Part shown: positions 1-6,003 of the stretch, in pieces
Layout: each line of letters begins with the position of its first letter
How positions within the stretch are numbered: the stretch's first letter is position 1
NCBI GenBank assembly: GCA_003168295.1
Contig: PMST01000652.1
Coordinates: forward strand, 19,137-28,566
Direction: 5' to 3'
DNA from: Actinomycetota bacterium
Lineage (GTDB): Bacteria; Actinomycetota; Actinomycetes; Streptosporangiales; Streptosporangiaceae
Length of the DNA: 9,430 nt
Position numbers and translations under genes: made by a program
The notes under the pieces: generated by a model
What the model saw: the letters and a program-made list of their open reading frames with translations, nothing else
Told to the model about the DNA's origin: nothing
The model's database searches: none

Positions 1-32
1 AAGCCGCCCCGGTGGTCAGCCTGCCGACGGCG

Positions 33-287
33 TCAGAACTGCGAGCGGGTGGCCTGCGGGATCCCCGCCTGGCGGCCGCTGCACTGCCTGGCGTCTTTCA
101 TCAGGGCGAACAGCAGAAGCGTCATTCCCACGAGTGAGGAGGCGTCCCGCATCCCGCCGCTGAACACGTTGAAACCGACGACCTCGATCAGGAAACCCGT
201 GAGCCCGGTGATGAGCCGCCAGCGTGGCCGCACGGCCCGGGCCAGCCGGATCACCGCGAGGACGGTGAGCAGCGCACCGATGCGCAC
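33..287 (-). CDS. Small hydrophobic membrane protein, unknown function
   Basis: This 84-residue protein belongs to no family I recognise. It is rich in Leu, Val, Ile and Gly, with hydrophobic stretches at about residues 4-17, 25-44 and 51-64. These are separated by a basic loop (RAVRPRWR, 17-24) and a short polar turn (SGGMRDAS, 43-50), consistent with two or three membrane passes and a hydrophilic, basic C-terminal tail (65-84). The start is GTG at 285-287, preceded by a GGAGG ribosome-binding site 9 nt upstream (plus-strand 297-301). An in-frame stop at 327-329 limits any extension, and there is no better start in between. It is transcribed away from the acidic-protein gene at 534. The overlapping plus-strand frame (49-330) looks like an antisense shadow: Arg/Ser-rich with no ribosome-binding site. 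The gene is probably real; its function is unknown. Confidence 0.72.
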   Translation of the reverse strand: MRIGALLTVLAVIRLARAVRPRWRLITGLTGFLIEVVGFNVFSGGMRDASSLVGMTLLLFALMKDARQCSGRQAGIPQATRSQF

Positions 288-396
288 GCCCCTGAACCTC
301 CGGCGGCGGGCGAGCCGCCTGGACTCCTAGCCGCCGGAACGGTGAATCGGGGTCCGTGCGCTCATGACGATCACGTTCCCGCGCCGCGATCGCCGC

Positions 397-405
397 CTTA
401 TATCA
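397..405 (-). promoter_or_regulatory. Candidate extended -10 promoter for the 33-287 gene
   Basis: On the minus strand the sequence TGATATAAG (405 down to 397) is a TGn-extended -10 element with the hexamer TATAAG, one base from TATAAT. It stands out in this GC-rich setting. No good -35 is present, which is tolerable for an extended -10. Transcription would start near 390 and leave an untranslated leader of about 100 nt before the GTG at 287. This is read from the sequence only. Confidence 0.4.
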
Positions 406-418
406 GGCTGAGGTCCAC

Positions 419-446
419 GGGAACTTTCACCCTCCGGGTCGGTCTG
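419..446 (+). promoter_or_regulatory. Possible ECF-sigma-type promoter upstream of the acidic protein
   Basis: GGGAAC at 419-424 is followed, after an 18-base spacer, by TCTG at 443-446 (GGTCTG at 441-446). GGAAC-like -35 elements with a GTC/TCT-like -10 are typical of extracytoplasmic-function sigma factors in actinomycetes. If used, it would give a leader of about 80 nt before the ATG at 534. A housekeeping-like TAGGCT at 461-466 is an alternative -10, though without a convincing -35. The spacer is slightly longer than usual for ECF promoters, so this remains tentative. Confidence 0.27.
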
Positions 447-533
447 CCTTAGCTCCACCGTAGGCTCGCAGGAGACGATATTCAAACCGCCGGCACCGGC
501 CAGACGACCGGGCCGCTAACCCCAGGAGGCGCC

Positions 534-845
534 ATGCCGCGGGAAGATTCGGATGAGTTCGCCGAGCAGTTCCACCGGGACCGCCGGGAGCACGGGGGCG
601 CGTCCCAGCACCCAGACGATGACCGGCTCGCCCGGCTGACCGAGGAAGAGCGCGTCGCCGCCGGCCTGGACGCCTATGACCCGGACGAGGTGCCGCCGGC
701 CACGGACACGCCGCCGCAGCCGGAAGACATCACCCAGACCGACGTGTGGCAAGAAGAGCGCGCGGAGATCCGCCGCGAGGAGGACAAGGACGAGCTGCTG
801 GTCAAGGGCGAGCGCGATCCGTTCCCGCCCACCCGGTACGAGTGA
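534..845 (+). CDS. Small acidic hydrophilic protein, unknown function
   Basis: This 103-residue protein is strongly charged (many Asp, Glu, Arg, Lys), with no membrane segment, signal peptide or cysteine. It is probably largely disordered. A short helix-like stretch (RLARLTEEERVAAGLDAY, about 32-49) is followed by a Pro-rich segment (52-64) and then a very charged helical stretch around 70-93. The tail ends in PFPPTRYE. Start choice: ATG at 534 has a perfect AGGAGG at 524-529, though the 4-nt spacing is short. The gene converges on the encapsulin gene, with stops at 843-845 and 850-852, so the two messages probably overlap at their 3' ends. I do not recognise the family. Small acidic proteins of this kind are common in actinomycetes and are sometimes stress-induced; applying that here is inference. 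Confidence 0.8.
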   Translation: MPREDSDEFAEQFHRDRREHGGASQHPDDDRLARLTEEERVAAGLDAYDPDEVPPATDTPPQPEDITQTDVWQEERAEIRREEDKDELLVKGERDPFPPTRYE

Positions 846-849
846 GGGG

Positions 850-1668
850 CTAGCGCGTGATGGCGGCCGGGGCCACGGCGAGCGACACGCTGGCCTCGGC
901 CGTGTAGACCAGGAACGTCAGCGACTCCTGGAAGTACAGCTGCACGCTGTCGGCGTCGTGCGACAGGTAGCCGATCGACAGGTCCTGCCCCAGCCGCAGC
1001 TCGAAGTCGCCGCCGCGTCCGGAAATCAGCAACGCCCCGTCTATCGCCGGCGCCCAGATGATCTCTCCGTCGATCACCCGGGCGAGGTGCTCGCGGATCG
1101 GGTAGCCATGGTCGGAGGTCTCGCTGACCATCGTGTAGGCGCCGGCCGCCAGCAGCAGCGAGAAGGGCCCTCCGACGCCGGCCAGCCGGAGCGCGCTCAC
1201 TGCCTGGCTGACCGCGTTCGGGTAGTCGCGGGCTTCGGCGGGCAGCGTGAGCGCCGGGTTGGACGAACTCGCCCTGATCCCGGTGATCCCGGCGGCCGCG
1301 TACCCCTCGAGAATCGCCCGGTCCTCGGCAAAGGCGATCTTCTTGGCGGCGTCTTTCACCGGCTGCCAGTCGGGGTCCTGCGCACCGCGCTCGACGTCGT
1401 CCACATCCTGCCGGCTGACCGTGAAAGGCACCCGGAGCTGGACCAGCGGCTGCGACGTACGCAGCCTGGCGATGACGCCGTCCGCGGGAGCCTCGACGTC
1501 ACTGAGGTGGCCGGTGTTCACGCCGGCCAGCCCGGGGCCATCGGGCCCGGCCAGGTCCACCACCCGCCGCGCGGCGACGTTCTGCTCGAACGTGCGCCGC
1601 GCCTCGGCTTCGATGTCCTCCCAGGCGGCGCTGGAGACCGGAGCGAGTTCGCGGTGCAGGTTGTTCAT
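850..1668 (-). CDS. enc: Family 1 encapsulin shell protein (linocin M18-like)
   Basis: This 272-residue protein has the length (about 265-280) and sequence of HK97-fold encapsulin shell proteins, which self-assemble into icosahedral nanocompartments. The N-terminal helix (NNLHRELAPVSSAAWEDIEA, 2-21, then EARRTFEQNVAARRVVD, 22-38) is the classical family 1 start and forms part of the inner cargo-binding surface. Other recognisable blocks are the E-loop region with paired basic and acidic residues (about 55-95), the P-domain helix KDAAKKIAFAEDRAILEG (105-122), and the C-terminal beta region LRLGQDLSIGY...YFQESLTFLVYT (224-256). No fused cargo domain is visible. The ATG at 1666-1668 overlaps the peroxidase stop codon (ATGA), with GAGGAG 9 nt upstream, so translation is probably coupled to the DyP gene. 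The shell should package the DyP through that protein's C-terminal peptide. Confidence in the family is high; assembly size cannot be read from sequence. Confidence 0.96.
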   Translation of the reverse strand: MNNLHRELAPVSSAAWEDIEAEARRTFEQNVAARRVVDLAGPDGPGLAGVNTGHLSDVEAPADGVIARLRTSQPLVQLRVPFTVSRQDVDDVERGAQDPDWQPVKDAAKKIAFAEDRAILEGYAAAGITGIRASSSNPALTLPAEARDYPNAVSQAVSALRLAGVGGPFSLLLAAGAYTMVSETSDHGYPIREHLARVIDGEIIWAPAIDGALLISGRGGDFELRLGQDLSIGYLSHDADSVQLYFQESLTFLVYTAEASVSLAVAPAAITR

Positions 1669-2741
1669 GGCTGATTGCTCCTCTTCAAGCTGCCAATGCC
1701 CAGGGAACCGTTATCCGCCGACCCGGCCGCCGGTCCGGAATCGGCCGCCGCTCCGGAACCGGCCGGGCTGGGCGGGTCCGGAAGGTCGTCGAGGAAGTCT
1801 GCCGACGGGGCGAAGAACAAGCTGCCGGTGACTGCCGTGGAAAAATCAAGGATGCGGTCGTAATTACCTGACGGGTTGCCGATAAACATGTTGACCAGCA
1901 TCTGCTCGGTCACGCTCGGAGTGGCGGCGTAGCCGATGTAGTACGTGCCGAACTCTCCTCGCCCTACCTCGCCGAAGGGCATGTTGGCCCGCAGGATCGA
2001 CCGCTCCTCACCGTCCGGACCGACGATCGTGTTCAGGGCGACGTGGGAGTTGGCCGGCTTGACATCGTCGGCCATCTCGATGTCGGACAGCTTGGAGCGC
2101 CCGATCGCCTTCTCCTGGTCCTCGACGGTCAGGGCGTTCCAGGCCGCCAGGTTGTGCACGTATTTCTGCACGATGACGTAGCTGCCGCCGGCGAAGCCGG
2201 GATCCTCCCCGCCGGTCAGGGCCGCCTCCCCCGCCTCCCGGCCGACCGGGTTCTCGGTCCCGTCGACGAAACCGAGCAGGTCGCGCTCGTCGAAATACTT
2301 GAACCCGTGCACCTCATCCACCACCGTGGCCGCCCCGGCCAGCCTGCTCATGACCTGGGTCACGAACTCGAAGCACAGGTCCATCCGCTCGTGCCGGACG
2401 TGAAAGAGCAGATCCCCGGGCGTGGACACGGCGCGGTGCACGGTCCCGGTGAGTTCGCGGAACGGGTGCAGCTCGGCTGGGCGCGGCCCGGCGAACAGGC
2501 GGTCCCACGCCTGCGACCCCACCCCGGCCACGCAGGCCAGCGGAGGACCGGGATTGCGGAAGCCGACCGCCCGCTGCAGGCCGGCCCAGTCGGTGAGCAG
2601 GTCCCTGGTCACCGCCTCGCCGCCGGGATTGATCGTCAGCACCAGGAAGATCGCGGCCGCGGTCAGCGGGGCGAGCACCGGCTGAGGCTCGGGCTCGGGC
2701 AGCGGGCGCGCGAGGGGGGGAACCTGTGACCACTCCGTCAC
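1665..2741 (-). CDS. dyp: Dye-decolourising heme peroxidase (DyP), encapsulin cargo
   Basis: This 358-residue DyP peroxidase uses hydrogen peroxide to oxidise dyes, phenolics or other reductants at heme. It shows the family GxxDG motif (GFVDGTEN, 157-164; distal Asp160), the proximal heme-ligand His in NSHVAL (His233), and the distal Arg and Asn in ILRANMPF (Arg251, Asn253). The Asp-His, His-Arg and Arg-Asn spacings of 73, 18 and 2 match those of the B-type enzyme DypB. No signal peptide is present. The catalytic domain ends near residue 320, followed by a flexible Pro/Ala/Gly/Ser linker (322-342) and an encapsulin cargo-loading peptide (DNGSLGIGSLKR, 343-354). The GTG start at 2739-2741 sits 8-9 nt after a GGAGGGAGGG purine run. 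It is the first gene of the dyp-enc operon. The physiological substrate is unknown; oxidative-stress defence or oxidative modification inside the shell is inference. Confidence 0.96.
   Translation of the reverse strand: MTEWSQVPPLARPLPEPEPQPVLAPLTAAAIFLVLTINPGGEAVTRDLLTDWAGLQRAVGFRNPGPPLACVAGVGSQAWDRLFAGPRPAELHPFRELTGTVHRAVSTPGDLLFHVRHERMDLCFEFVTQVMSRLAGAATVVDEVHGFKYFDERDLLGFVDGTENPVGREAGEAALTGGEDPGFAGGSYVIVQKYVHNLAAWNALTVEDQEKAIGRSKLSDIEMADDVKPANSHVALNTIVGPDGEERSILRANMPFGEVGRGEFGTYYIGYAATPSVTEQMLVNMFIGNPSGNYDRILDFSTAVTGSLFFAPSADFLDDLPDPPSPAGSGAAADSGPAAGSADNGSLGIGSLKRSNQP
1677..1715 (-). other. Encapsulin cargo-loading peptide coding segment
   Basis: These bases encode DNGSLGIGSLKRS at the extreme C terminus of the peroxidase (residues 343-355). 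The core SLGIGSLK is nearly identical to the targeting peptide established for DyP and other cargo of family 1 encapsulins, which docks on the inner face of the shell. The low-complexity linker before it fits a tethered, flexibly held enzyme. The 3' part of this segment (codons AAG AGG AGC) also supplies the shell gene's ribosome-binding site. Confidence 0.93.
1678..1683 (-). promoter_or_regulatory. Ribosome-binding site of the encapsulin gene, inside dyp
   Basis: Minus-strand GAGGAG (1683 down to 1678) lies 9 nt before the encapsulin ATG at 1668. It is made of the Lys-Arg-Ser codons of the peroxidase cargo peptide. It fixes the encapsulin start. With the ATGA stop/start overlap, it suggests that ribosomes finishing the peroxidase can reinitiate on the shell gene. 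Confidence 0.8.
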
Positions 2742-2844
2742 GACCCCGGCCCTCCCTCCTGTATGTAGCCAACCTCACCGTCAGCGCCACGCTTGTCCGC
2801 GAGCCCCAAGCCTGCCATACGGAAGGTTACCGATACGAACTCAC

Positions 2845-2871
2845 CCCGGCCCGGAGGAACCCTGTGCCGGG
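2845..2871 (-). terminator. Possible hairpin after corA (weak)
   Basis: CCCGGC (2845-2850) and GCCGGG (2866-2871) form a 6-bp inverted repeat with a 15-nt loop, starting 3 bases after the corA stop codon. No T-run follows on either strand, so it would be a non-canonical GC-rich terminator of the kind seen in actinomycetes. The long loop makes it uncertain. The rest of the 2742-2873 spacer holds the dyp ribosome-binding site (GGAGGGAGGG near 2750-2760) and presumably its promoter. A TACATA at about 2762-2767 on the minus strand is a poor -10 candidate, too close to be confident. Confidence 0.3.
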
Positions 2872-2873
2872 AC

Positions 2874-3824
2874 CTACATCCACCCGCGTTTCTTGAACAG
2901 GACGAGAAGCCCGATGATGGCCGCGACCTCGGTGCCGACGCCGAAGATGAGGAAAGCGGCCAGGGACCCTATGTGGTTCACCAGCCAGCCGAGGTTCTGG
3001 CCGAAGAACCCGGTCAGGAACGACAGCGGCAGGAACACCGTCGCGATGATCGTCAGCTGCTTCATCTGGTCGTTGAGCCGGTTGGACACCATCGACATGT
3101 ACGCCTCGAGCGACCCGCCGAGCAGGTCCCGGTAGCTGTCCACCAGGTCGCTGATCCGGATCAGATGGTCATACAGGTCACGGATGTAGCGTTCGGTGTC
3201 TGGGGTCATGCCGGCGATGGGGACCACCCCGGTGAGCAGTGTGGACACCATGTCCCGCTGCGGCGTGACCAGCTTGCGCATGTCCACCAGCTGGCGCTTC
3301 AGCGCGAACAGCTGGGAGAGCTGTTCTTGCTTGGGGTTCACGAAGATCTCGTCCTGCAGGTCGTCGATGCGGTCATCGAGCGCGGCCAGGAACGGGAACA
3401 TGCTGTCCACCAGCGCGTCCAGCAGGCGGTAGAGCGCGAGCAGGCGCCGGGCCGTCGGCACCCGGGTCAGGGTGGTGCAGGCGTGCGCGATGGCCGGCAC
3501 CGGATCGCGGTGCACGGTGACCAGGAAATGCTCCGCGTAAAACGCGTGCACCTCGGCCAGCGGCTGGTCCAGCCCCCGGGCGCCGTAGGCCACCAGGGAG
3601 ACGAAGTCGTCGTAGTCCTCGATCTTCGGCCGCTGGTTGAACTCCTGCGCGTCCTCGATCGCCAGCGGGTGGATCTTGAACACCTCGCGGAGCAAGGCGA
3701 TCGTGTCCGGGCCCGTATCTTCCAGGTCCAGCCAGAGCAGGTCGTCCTCTTTCAGGGCGCGCTCGATGTTCGGCCGGGTGACCTCATCCGTCAGGCAGTT
3801 CGTCAGAATCAGGTGTCCTTGCAC
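2874..3824 (-). CDS. corA: CorA-family divalent-cation channel with GQN signature
   Basis: This 316-residue inner-membrane transporter matches the CorA/MIT family in length and layout. An N-terminal cytoplasmic alpha/beta domain (about 1-140, including HPLAIEDAQ at 52-60) is followed by a long charged helix region (141-255). Two C-terminal transmembrane helices (about 256-274 and 288-310) come next, and the protein ends in a short basic tail (KKRG). Members form pentameric Mg2+ (or Co2+/Ni2+/Zn2+) channels. The signature after TM1 reads FFGQN (GQN at 275-277) instead of GMN. This variant is common among actinobacterial and proteobacterial homologues and leaves ion selectivity open. The start is GTG at 3822-3824: an in-frame stop at 3837-3839 leaves no other usual start, but no good Shine-Dalgarno sequence precedes it. 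It diverges from the peptidase gene with 52 bp between starts. Confidence 0.93.
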   Translation of the reverse strand: MQGHLILTNCLTDEVTRPNIERALKEDDLLWLDLEDTGPDTIALLREVFKIHPLAIEDAQEFNQRPKIEDYDDFVSLVAYGARGLDQPLAEVHAFYAEHFLVTVHRDPVPAIAHACTTLTRVPTARRLLALYRLLDALVDSMFPFLAALDDRIDDLQDEIFVNPKQEQLSQLFALKRQLVDMRKLVTPQRDMVSTLLTGVVPIAGMTPDTERYIRDLYDHLIRISDLVDSYRDLLGGSLEAYMSMVSNRLNDQMKQLTIIATVFLPLSFLTGFFGQNLGWLVNHIGSLAAFLIFGVGTEVAAIIGLLVLFKKRGWM

Positions 3825-3862
3825 AGGTCCATGGTGTCAAAGCCCGTTCCGGCCGCCGTCAC

Positions 3863-3868
3863 TAGACT
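3863..3868 (+). promoter_or_regulatory. Probable leaderless promoter of the S9 peptidase (-10 TAGACT)
   Basis: TAGACT fits the actinobacterial -10 consensus TAnnnT and ends 8 bases before the ATG at 3877, the distance expected when transcription starts at or next to the start codon. No Shine-Dalgarno sequence lies before that ATG, which supports a leaderless message. A recognisable -35 is missing. The element also fixes the gene start, because longer in-frame versions would run antisense through corA. Confidence 0.55.
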
Positions 3869-3876
3869 GGGCCTTC

Positions 3877-6003
3877 ATGAGCACCGAGCCCCCCGCCGAG
3901 CCACCCTCGGCTAAGCAGATCCCCAGCCAGCGCACCTTCCACGGAGACACCGTCACCGACGAGTATGCCTGGCTCGCCGCCAAAGACGACCCGGACACGA
4001 TCGACTACCTCAGGGCCGAGAACGCTTACGCCGAGGTGGCCACGGCCGGCCTGGACTCGCTCAGGGACCGGATCTTCGAGGAGATCAAGGCGCGCACCCA
4101 GGAGAGCGACCTGTCCGTGCCGGTGCGCAAGGGCGACTGGTGGCATTACTCCCGGACGGTGGAGGGCAAGCAATACGCGGTGCACTGCCGCCGTGCCGTG
4201 GCGCCTGGCGAGGTCATCCCGCCGATGGCCGCGGACGGCCAGCCGCTGCCGGGGGAGCAAGAGCTGCTCGACGGCAACGAGCTCGCCGTCGGCCATGATT
4301 TCTTCTCCCTCGGCGCGTTCCGATCCAGCCCGGATCAGCGCTGGCTGGCCTACTCCACCGACTTCACCGGAAACGAGCGGTTCACGATCAGGATCAAGGA
4401 CCTGGAAACGGGCCAGACGCTGCCCGACGAGATCCCTGACACCTTCGCCGGCTGCGCCTGGTCGCGTGACGCCTCCACCTTGTTCTACGTGACCGTCGAT
4501 GCCGCCTGGCGGCCTTACCGGGTGTGGCGGCACCGGCTCGGCACGCCGGCCGAGCAGGACACGATGGTGTTCGAGGAACCGGACGAGCACTTCCACGTCT
4601 ACGTCAGCCTGACCCGCAGCGAGCGCTTCGTCCTCATCAAGTCGGCCAGCGTGCTGACCGCCGAGGTGCGGATGTGCGACGCCGCGACACCGGAGGCATC
4701 CTTCTCGGTGGTCACCCCCCGCCGGCAGGGCCTGGACTACGACGTGGAGGACGCCGGGGATCAGCTGCTCATCCTGCACAACGACGGGGCGGAGAACTTC
4801 GAGATCGCGACCGCGCCGGTGACCGAACCCGCGGCCTGGACGCCGCTGGTCCCGCACCGGGCCGACACCCGGCTGCTCGACGTGGCCGCGTTCGCGGACT
4901 TCATCGTCGTGTACTTCAGGCGGGACGGGCTGACCGGGCTGCGGATGCTACGGCGGCACGGGAACGGCGAACACGAGGTCGCCTTCCCCGAGCCGGTCTA
5001 CCGGGTCGGGCCCGGCCCGAACCCCGAGTACCAGGCCAGCCGGTTCCGCCTGTCCTACACGTCCCTGGTGACCCCGGGTTCGGTCTATGACTGCGACATG
5101 GCCACCGGCGGGCTGACCCTGCTCAAGCGCCAGCCGGTGCTGCCCTCGCCCGCCGGGGAGGAATACCGGCCCGAGGACTATGAGCAGCACCGGGAGTGGG
5201 CCGCGGGCGCCGACGGCACGCGCATCCCGATCTCGCTGGTGTGCCGCCGGGGCACGCCACGCGACGGCAGCGCGCCCGCCCTGCTGTACGGGTACGGCAG
5301 CTACGAGATATCCCGGGACCCGAGCTTCTCCATTCCCGTCCTGTCGCTGCTCGACCGGGGTTTCGTGTACGCGATCGCGCACATCAGAGGCGGCGGTGAG
5401 ATGGGCAGGTCCTGGTACACCGAGGGGAAGATGCTACGCAAGAAGAACACCTTCACCGACTTCATCGCATGTGCCCAGCACCTGGTGCGGCAAGGCTGGA
5501 CGTCATCGGGCCGACTCGTCGCGCGGGGCGGCTCGGCGGGCGGACTGCTGATGGGCGCGGTCGCCAACATGGCCCCCGAGGCTTTTGCGGGCATCGTGGC
5601 GCAGGTGCCGTTCGTCGACGCGCTGACCACGATCCTGGACCCGTCGCTGCCGCTGACCGTCACCGAGTGGGAGGAGTGGGGCGACCCGCTGCACGACCCC
5701 GAGGTCTACGCGTACATGAAGTCGTACACGCCGTATGAGAACGTCACCGGCCAGGTCTACCCGCCGATCTTCGCGCTGACCGGGCTGAACGACACCCGGG
5801 TGACCTATCACGAGCCCGCCAAGTGGATCGCCCGGCTGCGTTCGGTGGCCAAGGGCGGCCCGTTCCTGCTCAAGACCGAGATGGAGGCGGGCCACGGCGG
5901 CCGGAGCGGCCGCTACGACGCGTGGCGAGAGGAAGCCCTGGTGCTGGCCTGGATCGTGATCACCGCCGGCGGCCAGCCTCTCAGTGATCGAACAGGGAGC
6001 TGA
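3877..6003 (+). CDS. ptrB: S9A serine peptidase, oligopeptidase B type
   Basis: This 708-residue prolyl oligopeptidase family enzyme is the usual length for oligopeptidase B (protease II), which cleaves short peptides after basic residues in the cytoplasm. The N-terminal part (about 15-90) contains the conserved start HGDTVTDEYAWL. A seven-bladed propeller region (about 90-430) gates the active site, and the alpha/beta hydrolase domain (about 430-700) carries the catalytic triad. The nucleophile is Ser553 in GGSAGG, with Asp639 in LNDTRV and His673 in AGHGG. The segment TEWEEWGDP (595-603) is characteristic of the oligopeptidase B subgroup and contributes acidic residues linked to Arg/Lys preference. 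No signal peptide is present. The ATG at 3877 was chosen because it follows a leaderless -10; an in-frame extension back to 3637 would lie antisense to corA. The 3' end overlaps the convergent prs gene by 23 bp. The subfamily, rather than general S9, is the less certain part. Confidence 0.94.
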   Translation: MSTEPPAEPPSAKQIPSQRTFHGDTVTDEYAWLAAKDDPDTIDYLRAENAYAEVATAGLDSLRDRIFEEIKARTQESDLSVPVRKGDWWHYSRTVEGKQYAVHCRRAVAPGEVIPPMAADGQPLPGEQELLDGNELAVGHDFFSLGAFRSSPDQRWLAYSTDFTGNERFTIRIKDLETGQTLPDEIPDTFAGCAWSRDASTLFYVTVDAAWRPYRVWRHRLGTPAEQDTMVFEEPDEHFHVYVSLTRSERFVLIKSASVLTAEVRMCDAATPEASFSVVTPRRQGLDYDVEDAGDQLLILHNDGAENFEIATAPVTEPAAWTPLVPHRADTRLLDVAAFADFIVVYFRRDGLTGLRMLRRHGNGEHEVAFPEPVYRVGPGPNPEYQASRFRLSYTSLVTPGSVYDCDMATGGLTLLKRQPVLPSPAGEEYRPEDYEQHREWAAGADGTRIPISLVCRRGTPRDGSAPALLYGYGSYEISRDPSFSIPVLSLLDRGFVYAIAHIRGGGEMGRSWYTEGKMLRKKNTFTDFIACAQHLVRQGWTSSGRLVARGGSAGGLLMGAVANMAPEAFAGIVAQVPFVDALTTILDPSLPLTVTEWEEWGDPLHDPEVYAYMKSYTPYENVTGQVYPPIFALTGLNDTRVTYHEPAKWIARLRSVAKGGPFLLKTEMEAGHGGRSGRYDAWREEALVLAWIVITAGGQPLSDRTGS

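Noticed and set aside
676..1674. Long plus-strand open frame antisense to encapsulin
   Set aside because: It is a high-GC shadow: Arg/Gly/Pro-rich low-complexity protein with no ribosome-binding site, lying opposite a clear encapsulin gene and overlapping the acidic protein in another frame.
2798..2840. Possible operator-like inverted repeat (CGG-n7-CCG) upstream of dyp
   Set aside because: The arms are only 3 bp; such matches are expected by chance at this GC content.
3835..3840. Perfect TTGACA -35-like hexamer on the minus strand upstream of corA
   Set aside because: The matching -10 would fall inside the corA coding region around 3812-3817, where there is no TAnnnT element, so it cannot drive a full corA message.
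3637..3876. 80-residue N-terminal extension of the S9 peptidase
   Set aside because: It would lie antisense to the 5' end of corA and is Ser/Arg-rich without family resemblance; the ATG at 3877 has a well-placed -10 element and matches the family's N terminus.
2793..3914. Long plus-strand open frame antisense to corA
   Set aside because: His/Gln/Arg/Val-rich composition typical of the complement of a GC-rich gene; the minus strand encodes an unmistakable CorA protein.
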